A stretch of 64,000 nucleotides of DNA from Pseudobacteriovorax antillogorgiicola (GCF_900177345.1 NZ_FWZT01000014.1:124001-188000), one strand, 5' to 3'; shown: positions 18,279 through 27,324, numbered from the stretch's first letter. Notes: generated from the letters alone by a model not told the origin. Program-made: numbers and translations.

Positions 18279-20390
18279 CTAAGCTGTCTTCTGATTGGAG
18301 ATGGAGCCATAGGTGCGAAACCGAGGGAGACCAGTAATGGTAAAGCGTTTACCCACTTCAGGAGAGGAGTCGAAAAATATCAGGTGGCAGCAAACGTCCC
18401 CTGGATCAGGAGGTAGAATCTTGAATGACGATAACCTCTCTTCTACATGGTCTTGCATATCAACCGATTTTTCTTCAGAGTCGTCTTTCGTTGAGTCGAG
18501 GCTAATCTCTTGGCCCTTCTTCAATGCGTCTTCAATTCTTTCCAGCATTCTTTTAGCTTTGACTGCAATTCTTTTTTGGGTAGCGTTCTTGAGAGACCTG
18601 AGAATTTTTTGAGCGTCTTTGTATTTCTTTTGTCGAACATGGGCCAATGCCAAATTGTATTGGATAGCCTCAGTGATATCTGTTCGTTCCTCGGGTAAGG
18701 CGAGTATCGCTTTTTCATAGAACTCAATCGATTCGTTTACTTTCCCACGCTTAGCTAATGCGACGCCGCGGTTATTCATAAACGTGAAGACCTCACTTAG
18801 ATTTTCCATACTTGCCATGATCCGCTTAGCTTTTTTTATAGCGCCCCGGGTTAAAGAGAAATTTGCCTCGGTTATCATGACCTGATGATTTCTAGGGTCA
18901 AGGCTCTTGATCATGGATAATGTTTGATTCGCCAGTCCGGACTCGCCAATGCTATCTTGGGCATCGGCAATGGCACAGAGTCGAACGATGTTGTAGGGAG
19001 CGAGGCTATCTGCCTTTTCGTAGCATTTGAGTGCTGTACTGATGTCATCCAACTGGATCAGTGTTTTTCCGGTGAGATTATAGACTCTTGTGGTATGGTT
19101 ACCCTGCTGAACTGCCTTGATTAAATGATTCTTGGCTTTGCGATAGTCTTTCTGGGCATAGGCTAGTTCTGCTCTCATATAGTGAATCGCACCTTCCTTA
19201 ACATTCTGGTTGCTACTCGCTTCTTGAATCACATGACGAGCATCATTAAACTTTCGATTGTGACACAATACTGCAACCTTGTATTCGATTACCGATGAGT
19301 CGGTAGGCTTTTGCTCCTGCTGGATCACCCAAGAAAGCGCCTTGAGGAAATCGGTTTCAATCATAGGTTTGGGAATGACATTGCTGATTCCCATTTCCAA
19401 CATAAGATTACGATCACTGTCATTCACCAAGGACGATACGATTAGGATGGGGGTATTGTGAAGACCCTTGTCCCGGATTCTCTGTACAAAGAAAGGTCCA
19501 TTTAGCTTAGGAAGTTTCCATTCGGAGACAATAATGTCTGGTGTGAATCCTATAATCTTATCGAGAGCTTCTTCTCCATCATAGCAATGAATAATTCTTT
19601 CACAGCCGATTTTATGAAATATTCTATCTAGACTGTTGTGATTAACTTCATCAGAATCTACGATCATAGCTGTGTTGATATTAAATAAATTTATTGTCTC
19701 CGAACTATCTCCTAGAGATCGACCCCTAAGGTATTTTTCATAGACTGGGTCTGCTATAGCTTCCAATGAGGGATCGATCAACTTCGCCTGATTTAGGGCT
19801 CTGGCACAGTCGTCGAAAGATTCTTGAAGAGCAAAAGCTTCTGCAAGATGAATTAACAGCTCGGGGTGATTTGGGTTTACTTTAATAAGTCGTCGCTCGA
19901 AACTGACAAGAGACTGATAGTCTTCCATGGAAGTGAGATAGTCACGAATATACTCTGCCGAAGTAAACATGGTATCCCACTTATGTTGCGACAGTCTTCT
20001 GTTGAGAGGGGTTAGATTTTTAGCAAGCTCGTCCTTACTAAATCCAAAGTTGTGATAGGATAGCAAACCCATTTCAAAGGCTTGCTTCAAATATAGAATG
20101 TCTTGATCTTTTACGAAAGCCGAAACTTTCAGGTGGCGCAGCTCTGGATAATGATTCACCATCTCTAAGATATGAAATAGATTCGGGTTATCGGCTGGAT
20201 TTAGAGTTAGAAAGATCCAGCCAAAGGGCTCGTTCTCCATTCGGTCGAGTGCGTCCCGAATGCTAGCAACCCCCTCCACCATACGGTAGCCAAGATTGCG
20301 AATGCCATTGTGAATATTATAGCGCCACTCGCTGGTCTCTTCGACAACGAGGACCTTCGACTTTGTCAGTAGCTTTCGTTGGTCGCTCAT
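18279..20390 (-). CDS. Degenerate double-receiver TPR protein
   Basis: 703 residues. A degenerate receiver occupies about 10-125 (no aspartate at the acceptor site). A helical/TPR section follows, then a second receiver at about 240-360. This second one keeps the acidic pair (D245, D247) and the Lys (K341), but has Glu290 where the phosphorylated Asp should be (DIIVSEWKLPKLNG). TPR-like repeats fill about 380-620 and a polar tail ends it. No output DNA-binding domain is seen, so it may scaffold proteins. Glu at the acceptor could mimic phosphorylation. The gene starts 3 bp after the preceding gene in an operon with ackA. Confidence 0.8.
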   Translation of the reverse strand: MSDQRKLLTKSKVLVVEETSEWRYNIHNGIRNLGYRMVEGVASIRDALDRMENEPFGWIFLTLNPADNPNLFHILEMVNHYPELRHLKVSAFVKDQDILYLKQAFEMGLLSYHNFGFSKDELAKNLTPLNRRLSQHKWDTMFTSAEYIRDYLTSMEDYQSLVSFERRLIKVNPNHPELLIHLAEAFALQESFDDCARALNQAKLIDPSLEAIADPVYEKYLRGRSLGDSSETINLFNINTAMIVDSDEVNHNSLDRIFHKIGCERIIHCYDGEEALDKIIGFTPDIIVSEWKLPKLNGPFFVQRIRDKGLHNTPILIVSSLVNDSDRNLMLEMGISNVIPKPMIETDFLKALSWVIQQEQKPTDSSVIEYKVAVLCHNRKFNDARHVIQEASSNQNVKEGAIHYMRAELAYAQKDYRKAKNHLIKAVQQGNHTTRVYNLTGKTLIQLDDISTALKCYEKADSLAPYNIVRLCAIADAQDSIGESGLANQTLSMIKSLDPRNHQVMITEANFSLTRGAIKKAKRIMASMENLSEVFTFMNNRGVALAKRGKVNESIEFYEKAILALPEERTDITEAIQYNLALAHVRQKKYKDAQKILRSLKNATQKRIAVKAKRMLERIEDALKKGQEISLDSTKDDSEEKSVDMQDHVEERLSSFKILPPDPGDVCCHLIFFDSSPEVGKRFTITGLPRFRTYGSISNQKTA

Positions 20391-20393
20391 AGA

Positions 20394-20867
20394 TTAAGAT
20401 GCTACACCGACAAAAAGCTTTACGGTGCCCTTCTGATTTTGGTCGCCAATTTCATAAGATTCGAAGTCCGTTTCAAACTTTCGCTTTTCCCGTAGCTTGT
20501 CGTTTTTCCACACCTTTTTCCACACCTTGGGGACAACTTCTCGAAACGGTCCATCTTCTGATTGAATCATTTCGTAGTTATCCTGTTTGATGGTCTTGCC
20601 GATCATACCCTCGGGAATGTTTCTGAACTCTGAAACTTCTGTACCCAAAATAAAAGTATATTCCCCGTATTCATCAGAATCATACTCCGTATAAACGGCG
20701 AATACTTTCTGTGGGTTTACCCGATTAGGAATCTTTTCTAGAATCCTTTCTGCAAAAAATCTTTTCCAGAGATGAGGGATCTTGGCTTTGCTGGAGTTTT
20801 CAGTTCTATGGCTCGTGCGGGCAGCAATTCCCACAACTCTGAATTTTTCTACGTCTAGCTTTGTCAT
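20394..20867 (-). CDS. Effector-binding (GyrI-like) domain protein
   Basis: About 157 residues. The pattern VVGIAARTS ... LWKRFFAERI ... NPQKVFAVYTEYDSDEYGEY ... TFILGTEV ... P-x-GM resembles the AraC-effector/GyrI-like small-molecule-binding fold, here without a DNA-binding domain. ATG 20867 is chosen because GAGGGGG precedes it by 4-5 nt; an in-frame ATG 15 nt upstream is less likely. It lies 21 bp after ackA and 3 bp before the receiver-TPR gene, so the three are probably co-transcribed. Confidence 0.7.
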   Translation of the reverse strand: MTKLDVEKFRVVGIAARTSHRTENSSKAKIPHLWKRFFAERILEKIPNRVNPQKVFAVYTEYDSDEYGEYTFILGTEVSEFRNIPEGMIGKTIKQDNYEMIQSEDGPFREVVPKVWKKVWKNDKLREKRKFETDFESYEIGDQNQKGTVKLFVGVAS

Positions 20868-20888
20868 AGATCCCCCTCTCATTGAGTA

Positions 20889-22127
20889 TCAGATAATGCC
20901 TTCCACACATCGGTATGTGTCTCTAGCAATTAATAGTTCCTCGTTAGTCGGAATAACAACGAGCTTAACTTTTGAGTCCGATGTCGAGATAATGCCTTCA
21001 TTGCCACCTGACATCGATTGGTTGCGTTCCTCGTCAATGGCAACTCCAAACCAAGAAAGGTTTTGGCAAATGCGAGATCGAATCGTGGCTGAATTCTCAC
21101 CAATGCCACCAGAGAAGATGATTGCATCAGCACCATTCATGTTTGCAAGATAGGCTCCAATATATTTGCGCACTCGACGGCAGAATATATCAATTGCTAA
21201 GCTTGCCCGACGATCCTGATTCTCTTCCTCCTCTTCGAGAAGCTCACGCATGTCGTTGGTCAATCCAGATATTCCTAGCAACCCAGACTGCTTGTTCAGC
21301 ATATTGAATAGATGGGAGTAGGTGATGCCCTCCTTTAAATGGAGGTATTCAAGGATAGCTGGGTCGATATCTCCGGTGCGAGTGCCCATGGTGAGACCTT
21401 CGAGAGGAGTCATTCCCATGGAGGTATCCGCTGATTTGCCCTCACGGATTGCACAGGCAGAGCAACCATTGCCAAGATGTAGGGTAATGATATTGGTTTC
21501 AGATTTTGGTGTATTAGTAAGGAATCTATAACGATAGCTGATGTACCTGTGAGAGGTGCCGTGAAAACCATAACGGCGAATTTTATAGCGGCGATAGAAT
21601 TGATAGGGAATCGGATACAAATAACTGTCTTGGGGCATTTCGGAATGAAAGGCTGTGTCGAAAACAGCAGCCTGGGGCACCCCTTTGCCCAGAATCTGCT
21701 CGATTGCAGCTATACCATCCAAATTTGCTGGGTTGTGAAGTGGAGCGAGGTCGATGCAATCTTCGATTCCCTCGATGACCTCATCATTGATTAAAACTGA
21801 CTTGGAAAATTTTTCGCCGCCATGCACAACACGGTGACCCACCGACTGGATATCGCTTAGTTTTGAAATAGCAGTTACGTCACTATCTTCGCTTACGAGC
21901 CACTTGAGGACGAAGTCGATTGCTTGGGCATGATTTCGAAAAGGCAGGGCTTTTTTCTGTGTTTTTCTACCGGTAGGCTTAAGAGTGATGAGCGATTGGC
22001 TCCCAATTCTTTCAATTACCCCCTTGGCGAGTAAGTCTTCAGCATTTTGGTCAATGGTTTCCTGGGTTACGTTAATCACCTGAAATTTTAGCGATGAGCT
22101 TCCGCAGTTCAAAACCAAGATATTCAT
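20889..22127 (-). CDS. ackA: Acetate kinase
   Basis: 412 residues, as expected. Starts MNILVLNCGSSSLKFQVI (phosphate-binding Asn and Ser), with VGHRVVHGG, FDTAFH, YGFHGTSH, HLGNGCSA and FSGGIGENS all present. It interconverts acetate and acetyl phosphate in the cytoplasm. No phosphotransacetylase gene is adjacent; instead it leads a three-gene operon with an effector-binding protein and a receiver-TPR protein. That context may tie acetyl phosphate or acetate status to signalling, which is inference. Confidence 0.96.
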   Translation of the reverse strand: MNILVLNCGSSSLKFQVINVTQETIDQNAEDLLAKGVIERIGSQSLITLKPTGRKTQKKALPFRNHAQAIDFVLKWLVSEDSDVTAISKLSDIQSVGHRVVHGGEKFSKSVLINDEVIEGIEDCIDLAPLHNPANLDGIAAIEQILGKGVPQAAVFDTAFHSEMPQDSYLYPIPYQFYRRYKIRRYGFHGTSHRYISYRYRFLTNTPKSETNIITLHLGNGCSACAIREGKSADTSMGMTPLEGLTMGTRTGDIDPAILEYLHLKEGITYSHLFNMLNKQSGLLGISGLTNDMRELLEEEEENQDRRASLAIDIFCRRVRKYIGAYLANMNGADAIIFSGGIGENSATIRSRICQNLSWFGVAIDEERNQSMSGGNEGIISTSDSKVKLVVIPTNEELLIARDTYRCVEGII

Positions 22128-22321
22128 GTTCGCTCCTCACATGTCTGTACCATCCATCCTAGCACTATAGTCTAGGCAAATTAGTTTCCACCGTTCTGAT
22201 ATACCAGCTGGAAGGGGACTTGACTAAAATATCTTCGAATTCCTCGGTGTTTTTGCCTAGAAGCAAAAAACTCTAGAGCTCGGCTATACCTAGGCCGATA
22301 CTGAATACCAAGGGGGTACAA

Positions 22322-22486
22322 ATGAAAGTAATATGCTTAGAGTCAAAGCGCGAAGCGCTTGTGAAGGTGGATAGTTCTACCTTAAGTAATGATCAAACAA
22401 ATGTAAAGCTTAGTACTCACGAAAGCCTATCGCTACACGACACGCTACGAGATGTTGGCCGTGACTCGTTTCTTTGGACCATCTAA
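22322..22486 (+). CDS. Small soluble protein, 54 residues
   Basis: ATG preceded by AAGGGGG at a 5-nt spacing. The product is hydrophilic with one cysteine and no signal or membrane segment. It lies alone between the divergent ackA operon and a lipoprotein gene. A hairpin (GTTTTTGC with GCAAAAA, 22249-22269) sits about 50 nt upstream. Not recognised; the good ribosome site is the main evidence. Confidence 0.45.
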   Translation: MKVICLESKREALVKVDSSTLSNDQTNVKLSTHESLSLHDTLRDVGRDSFLWTI

Positions 22487-22642
22487 TTCTTTGTGAAAAG
22501 GATTATTTGAAGCCGTCAATCCTACAAAACCCAGCGATCTATATCTATGAAATTATTTCAAAAAATTAATTTGTTTTGATTTCGTACGATTTCCACCGAT
22601 CGGGCTAAAAGTTTTTGAGGAAAAAATTGATGGAGAGCTTAG

Positions 22643-23377
22643 ATGAAATTTCCAGAAGCGGCACGTTTGCAGAAAATTGTCTTACCAGTAAGTTTCCTTT
22701 TGCTTTTGAGTGGCTGTGTAGAGTCCAAGGTGGAGCAGAGGGAAGCAATCGTACCTGATCTAAGTCAGGAAAAATCTTCCAGCAAAATCGATTTTGAAGC
22801 CTTTGAGAAGGGTTTAGAAGGAACCTGGATGCTGGATTGCGGGCTTACCGATTCTCAGAAGGTTATTTGGACTTTCGATGGTGAGCGCTTCCAGCAGCAT
22901 ATCAAGATATATTTAGAGAAAGGTTGTCCTGAAAGCTCCATAGCAGCTGAGTATAAAGCTGGGGGCTATTACCACTTCGGCAAGATGATGGTTAACCAAT
23001 CGGATGCCGTAGAATTTGACTATGTTCAAGAATCCTACTCTCTTACCATACGTCACTCTGTTTATTTGAACGCCTATAATGGAACTCGCGAGTATGGCCA
23101 TCTTCAGGCATACTGTAAGGGGTTTAAATTTGAGCGCAATGTAGAAACTAGCCTCGTCGGGAAACACTGTCTGGAAGGCGACAATGACTATCAAAAAATC
23201 CATGCCAATAGTGTTTTCTATTCTGCGTTGAGGCTGGAGCAAGGAACTATGTATGAGGCTCGCTATACGGCACTCAACGACGGTACCGCTCCGAATAAAC
23301 GTCCCCTTGGTTTTAATCTTTCAGTCGGCTACCAAAAACAATCTGAACCTGGCCAACTGACTCTTTCGCGACTGTAG
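22643..23377 (+). CDS. Lipoprotein of unknown function
   Basis: 244 residues. Signal peptide with lipobox LSGC at about residue 25. The mature part has a lipocalin-like look (LEGTWMLDC near 58-66, alternating strands with several Trp/Tyr) and paired cysteines (C66, C95, about C157 and C170) that could form disulfides. No specific family recognised. It is followed by its own terminator-like hairpin. Confidence 0.65.
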   Translation: MKFPEAARLQKIVLPVSFLLLLSGCVESKVEQREAIVPDLSQEKSSSKIDFEAFEKGLEGTWMLDCGLTDSQKVIWTFDGERFQQHIKIYLEKGCPESSIAAEYKAGGYYHFGKMMVNQSDAVEFDYVQESYSLTIRHSVYLNAYNGTREYGHLQAYCKGFKFERNVETSLVGKHCLEGDNDYQKIHANSVFYSALRLEQGTMYEARYTALNDGTAPNKRPLGFNLSVGYQKQSEPGQLTLSRL

Positions 23378-23414
23378 ATATTCCTTGTCAAGGTTTCGGC
23401 TGAACCGATGTTTT

Positions 23415-23437
23415 TGGGCCAACGGGCCCATTATTTT
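23415..23437 (+). terminator. Intrinsic terminator of the lipoprotein gene
   Basis: TGGGCC pairs with GGCCCA around AACG and is followed by TTATTTT, 37 nt after the stop at 23377. Confidence 0.55.
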
Positions 23438-23564
23438 GCCTTCAGACCTCTGTTTGTAAAAAAGAATGATCGTTCGAAATAGTCTTAGAAATCTTAGCTT
23501 AAGGCCTGACCTTAATTGAGAGGCTTCCCTGGCCGTTCCCTTACGTAGCCACTGGGAGGTCACT

Positions 23565-23939
23565 ATGCTGGATTCGAAATCGTTCTCATTGAGATCATGG
23601 CTCTTATCATATTATCTCGAAATCATCGTCATCTCGGTATGTGTTGCTGGGGTGGCTCCGTCACAAACTCTATCTGAGAAGCTTTTGGTTTTCATTGCCA
23701 CTATTGGTGCCAGCACTCTTTGCTTTCTGGTCTACCATCTTTGGATTACTGCGCAGTCCCTAGAAACCGAGTTAGAACGACTCCGAGAGCGACTCCGAAT
23801 TGAGGTATTGGAAAACGAGAGAAGGAAGGATGAACTCCGAGAGTCGATGCGACTCATTCCAGCATCCGAACTGGAAAAGTATGAAAACGTCATTCCAATC
23901 TATTCCAAACAGTCTGACTTAAAACGTCGAGCACCGTGA
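23565..23939 (+). CDS. Small membrane protein with coiled coil
   Basis: 124 residues: two hydrophobic spans (about 13-33 and 40-62) followed by a heptad-like charged helix (about 65-100, LETELERLRERLRIEVLENE) that should form a cytoplasmic coiled coil. GGGAGG lies 7 nt before the ATG. Not recognised; the layout resembles small membrane scaffolds that oligomerise. Confidence 0.6.
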   Translation: MLDSKSFSLRSWLLSYYLEIIVISVCVAGVAPSQTLSEKLLVFIATIGASTLCFLVYHLWITAQSLETELERLRERLRIEVLENERRKDELRESMRLIPASELEKYENVIPIYSKQSDLKRRAP

Positions 23940-23960
23940 GTAGCCTCTTGAGAGGTACTC
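23938..23960 (+). terminator. Hairpin overlapping the stop codon
   Basis: GAGTA and CCTCT pair with AGAGG and TACTC around a TG loop, with one bulged G. It begins at the stop of the 23565 gene. There is no U-tract. Confidence 0.4.
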
Positions 23961-24041
23961 TAGGCAAGATTTCTCCACTAACAAGCTCACATATCTTTCT
24001 ATAATAAGCTTTATGGGAAAAACTGCTTTAATTGGGAGACT

Positions 24042-24545
24042 ATGATGGCGATACGAATCTTAGCGCTGCTGGCGTTAGGAAGTTTGCTTGGGGCCTGTGA
24101 AGATAAAGAGAAGGGATATTATCAGCATCTATCTTCGATTAATAGCTCCATTCAAGAAGGGTCTGTAGAGAAAATTGATAATACTGTTGGAACCTTCTCA
24201 AATTATGTAGAGAAAAATAAGCTCTATGATGAAAAGAGTTTTCTTAGCAAAGATGGAATAAGTGAAACGGTTAGCTTCATGAACTGTGTCGAAGACTACA
24301 AAAAAGTTCTAGAAAGAAAAGTGAAGCAGGAATCTGAACTTCTTCGCTGGAACACTAACCTCAAGGAAGTTAAAAACCCTCTCACTCTGCGAAGCCTTCC
24401 AGAACCAGAAAAAGCTTTTGCGTCTATCGAGCAGAAAATTGAAGCAACCAATTTGAAAATTCAAGAAATCGATGTGGAGTTGCGAGAGCTAAAGATCTTA
24501 TGCGACAGCAACTATAGTAAGTTGGTCAGCCTTTATAACCGTTGA
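24042..24545 (+). CDS. Helical lipoprotein of unknown function
   Basis: 167 residues. Lipobox LLGAC after a short hydrophobic signal. The mature protein is almost wholly charged helix, likely coiled coil, with two cysteines at about 86 and 156. GGGAG is upstream of tandem ATGs (24042/24045). It converges on the YitT-like gene with 17 bp between stops. Not recognised. Confidence 0.65.
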   Translation: MMAIRILALLALGSLLGACEDKEKGYYQHLSSINSSIQEGSVEKIDNTVGTFSNYVEKNKLYDEKSFLSKDGISETVSFMNCVEDYKKVLERKVKQESELLRWNTNLKEVKNPLTLRSLPEPEKAFASIEQKIEATNLKIQEIDVELRELKILCDSNYSKLVSLYNR

Positions 24546-24562
24546 GCCCTCCAATTGGGAAT

Positions 24563-25177
24563 TTACCCTTGACTGCCTTGTACGAGTCTCAAGGTTCCCA
24601 CCAGTAACAAGATCCCCAAAAGTGAGACGAGGGCTTGGGTCCAGCCAAGTAGGATGCCGCCACATGCTATAATAAGGCCATCACACAGCAACATTCCTAA
24701 AGGGATGGGAGCCTTGGTAAAGTAATGGATCATTTGTGCAAGGCTTACCGTTCCAATAATAGAGTTTCCTGAATCCAATATGAGGTGCACAGACAGGCCA
24801 AGGAGTATGGCACTGAGTGGCAAGGCAATCCACATAGAATCGGATATAGGAGCCGGCTTCAAATAAGACGCTGCACTAATGGCAAGACTCATAGCTACTG
24901 TACCTATAGCGCTTTTGATACTACTTTTAAAACCCATGACAAGGCCTTGTATCAAAGCCAGAATTAAAGCGATAACAAATGTCGTCAAGCCTAAGTGATC
25001 TGCAACAAAGTTTGAAAGCTCACTAAGTACTACTGTTGCTGCGGGCAGGCCACCAACGAAAAGCTTATGTGGCACAAGGCCAGCGTTTACAACGTAACCA
25101 ATGATGCTGGCTCCAACGATGAGCTTAAAAAACTGATATAGCTGTACTTTTAGTGCGGACCTGACAGTCAGGAGCAT
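24563..25177 (-). CDS. YitT-like multi-span membrane protein
   Basis: 204 residues with about six hydrophobic spans. The GASIIGYVVNAGLVPHKLFVGG region matches YitT/DUF161 proteins, in which the usual motif is FIxPxxLxxGGxxG. It is shorter than typical YitT (about 280), lacking the C-terminal DUF2179 domain. It is divergent from the DUF692 operon, and a perfect 16-bp palindrome lies between the two. Function of the family is poorly known. Confidence 0.7.
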   Translation of the reverse strand: MLLTVRSALKVQLYQFFKLIVGASIIGYVVNAGLVPHKLFVGGLPAATVVLSELSNFVADHLGLTTFVIALILALIQGLVMGFKSSIKSAIGTVAMSLAISAASYLKPAPISDSMWIALPLSAILLGLSVHLILDSGNSIIGTVSLAQMIHYFTKAPIPLGMLLCDGLIIACGGILLGWTQALVSLLGILLLVGTLRLVQGSQG

Positions 25178-25252
25178 AGGGACTCTCCTTTAGAATGCAA
25201 CAGATCTCGGTTATATAGCTTTTCTAGCGCGTGAAATTAATAAGAAATCGTA

Positions 25253-25268
25253 GGTTGGTCGACCAACC
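25253..25268. promoter_or_regulatory. Operator-like perfect palindrome
   Basis: GGTTGGTCGACCAACC is a perfect 16-bp palindrome located between the divergent YitT-like and DUF692 genes (76 and 137 bp from their starts). Size and symmetry fit a TetR/MarR-type operator. No regulator gene is adjacent, so the protein that binds it must be encoded elsewhere. Confidence 0.55.
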
Positions 25269-25404
25269 AATTGTTGTTTTGCATATTGAACTCACATTCA
25301 GGTTTGATTCCATAGCCTTAGAGCAAGCTTAACATTAACTGTGATTGATTGGCTTACTCCTTCACGATAGAGTAGTTTTAGCCACTTCAAATAAGGGAGT
25401 TCGT

Positions 25405-26217
25405 GTGAGCTTTCAAGATTTTCTTGAGGACTACTGGGGGGCAGGATTACGGCCACAGCATTACGATGATTGGAGCAAGAAAAAACTAGGTTGCTTTCTG
25501 GAAATTCTCACAGACAATTATCTCTTTCATCAGGGAGGGCCAGCATTGGATCATCTTGAAAGCCTCAAAGAGATCTACCCACTGCTTGCCCATGGAGTTG
25601 GCTTAAATATTGGGAGTGTAGAGCCCTTCGATGATGCCTATCTAAAGCGTTTAAAGGGGTTCTTACAAAGGTTCCAGCCGAAGATTATATCGGACCATTG
25701 CTGCTTCATTGGGGTTGGGCAGCGTTATGCGTTTGATCTTCTACCGCTTCCTAGGAATCAATCATCCTTAGCAATTATGAAAAAGAAATTAGACTATCTA
25801 CAAGACTATTTGGATAGACGCTTCTCTATAGAAAATGTCTCCCGTTATATTAGTTACGAATCTGATGAAATGGGTGAAATAGAGTTTCTCGTAGAGGTCA
25901 GCCGATCAACTGGTTGTGGGATACTTCTTGATGTCAATAACCTCTATGTATCGTCACGGAATGAGGGATTTTCATGGCAGGACGAACTGAAGCAACTTGA
26001 GCCCTCCATGGTTACCCAATATCATATCGCAGGGCATCAAGACTTCACGGACTATCTGTTTGACTCCCACGATCAGATCATCAAAACTGATGTTTGGCAG
26101 GTTTTGAAGGAAGCTTGGAGAGCTGTTGGTAGTCATCCGGTTATCCTTGAGAGAGATGATGATGCACCTTGGTCAGAGCTTGCTGAAAATTGGAGGCCAT
26201 ATGTTCAGCTTGGATGA
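25405..26217 (+). CDS. DUF692 (MbnB/TglH/BufB-type) iron enzyme
   Basis: About 270 residues. Start GTG 25405, with AGGGAG 5 nt upstream, gives VSFQDFLEDYWGAGLRPQHY, the normal DUF692 entry. Metal-ligand stretches are present: HGVGLNIGS, SDHCCFI, ENVSRYIS, LLDVNNLYVS, YHIAGHQD and FDSHDQ. Characterised members use two or three iron ions to rearrange cysteines in short peptides (methanobactin MbnB, TglH, bufferin BufB), with a partner protein. Here the partner-type DUF2063 gene overlaps the 3' end by 17 bp, but no precursor-peptide gene was found nearby. Substrate unknown. Confidence 0.9.
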   Translation: MSFQDFLEDYWGAGLRPQHYDDWSKKKLGCFLEILTDNYLFHQGGPALDHLESLKEIYPLLAHGVGLNIGSVEPFDDAYLKRLKGFLQRFQPKIISDHCCFIGVGQRYAFDLLPLPRNQSSLAIMKKKLDYLQDYLDRRFSIENVSRYISYESDEMGEIEFLVEVSRSTGCGILLDVNNLYVSSRNEGFSWQDELKQLEPSMVTQYHIAGHQDFTDYLFDSHDQIIKTDVWQVLKEAWRAVGSHPVILERDDDAPWSELAENWRPYVQLG

Positions 26218-26971
26218 TAGCCTAAAGCAACTGAAGAGGCAGCAAGAAGCTCTTGTGGCTGCAATTCAGTCAGATCCCAGTGAGCCAAACCACGTGATAG
26301 AGCAAGGCCTGAAAGATGCTGGGATCTCGCTGACCTCACAGCCTCATCGACTCGATATTTATCGCAGTGACTACTACGCAAGGCTTGTAAGCGTCGCCAA
26401 GGAAGGAATACTTGCTCCCTTGGTGAGGGTTGTGGAAGGTGATGAGCTGTGGCTTTTGCTGCGGGATTACTTGATTCAGTACCCTTGCGAAAATTCCCAG
26501 CTGGACTATGTATATGACAACTTCCCTAACTATATAAGAAGTTTAGGAGAAAATTCTGGTTTAAGTCAACTCGCTGACTGGGTTTCGGTCACCATTCGCT
26601 ACTGGCACCTCACATGGGCACTCAATGGTCATGACACAAGGCCTCTGTACAGGAATCAGGAAGACTTGGATCATGTCTTCCTGCGGTCAGGTTGCGCGCT
26701 CCTTGAGGCCGGCCATCCCTTGCCATGGGCAAAGCTATTCGGAGTTAGTGATCAAGAAACTTGCCTCGGGTTAGCATTTGCTAGAGTTAAGGATCAACCA
26801 GGGGTTTTGCCTCTGTCTATTGAATTTAATGACTTCGCCGAATCTCTTTTGCAGCGTGCCTCAGTGCAAGTAGCCCTAGAGACTTTGGAAGATCAGAAAT
26901 GTTCCGCCGATGAAGTGACCAGAGTTCTCTCGGCGATGGTTAGCCACAATCTAATTGTGGAGTCGCCATGA
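26201..26971 (+). CDS. DUF2063 (BufC/HvfC-type) partner protein
   Basis: About 256 residues. ATG 26201 has GGAGG 4 nt upstream and overlaps the DUF692 gene by 17 bp. The N-terminal helical domain (LDIYRSDYYARLV, then EGILAPLVRVVEGDELW) is the DUF2063 signature, with an alpha-helical C-terminal half. In known systems this protein recruits the precursor peptide for the DUF692 enzyme. Its stop overlaps the next start by 4 bp. Confidence 0.85.
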   Translation: MFSLDDSLKQLKRQQEALVAAIQSDPSEPNHVIEQGLKDAGISLTSQPHRLDIYRSDYYARLVSVAKEGILAPLVRVVEGDELWLLLRDYLIQYPCENSQLDYVYDNFPNYIRSLGENSGLSQLADWVSVTIRYWHLTWALNGHDTRPLYRNQEDLDHVFLRSGCALLEAGHPLPWAKLFGVSDQETCLGLAFARVKDQPGVLPLSIEFNDFAESLLQRASVQVALETLEDQKCSADEVTRVLSAMVSHNLIVESP

Positions 26972-27312
26972 AGAATCTTGTCGCGCGAACAGTTCGTGCT
27001 TACTTAGGTCATCGCTGTTTGGCTGACTCTACCGAGACGGTTAAACTAGGGGGACAAGTCTATTTTCCTCCAGGTGATGTTGCCATGAGGTTTTTTACAG
27101 AAAAACATCAGGAGCATCTCTGCATATGGAAAGGAATGTCACACTACTTTGATGTTGTCATAGACGGCGAGTCTTACCCTGAGCTGGCTTGGAAGTACAT
27201 AGAAACGAAACACGAAGCGAAGCAGATCCAAGACTTAATCTGTTTCTCTAGCAAGGTTAAAGTTCGAGCTGGATGGCGATGGCTGGGACGTTCCAAACTC
27301 TCCCGGCGTTGA
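26968..27312 (+). CDS. DUF427-like protein
   Basis: 114 residues. The pattern of VYFPPGDVAMRFF, then a cysteine-lysine-glycine stretch (IWKGMSHYFDVV) and PELAWKYIE matches DUF427, small beta-rich proteins of unknown function. The canonical C-x-x-KG here reads CIWKG. The start overlaps the DUF2063 stop (ATGA). A DUF427 gene as third member of a DUF692/DUF2063 operon is not an arrangement I know. No signal peptide. A long inverted repeat follows the stop. Confidence 0.75.
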   Translation: MKNLVARTVRAYLGHRCLADSTETVKLGGQVYFPPGDVAMRFFTEKHQEHLCIWKGMSHYFDVVIDGESYPELAWKYIETKHEAKQIQDLICFSSKVKVRAGWRWLGRSKLSRR

Positions 27313-27324
27313 TGCGGAATCTAT

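Noticed and set aside
25178-25404. Search for a bufferin- or methanobactin-like precursor upstream of the DUF692 gene
   Set aside because: Only a 7-codon frame begins here; no Cys-bearing peptide found.
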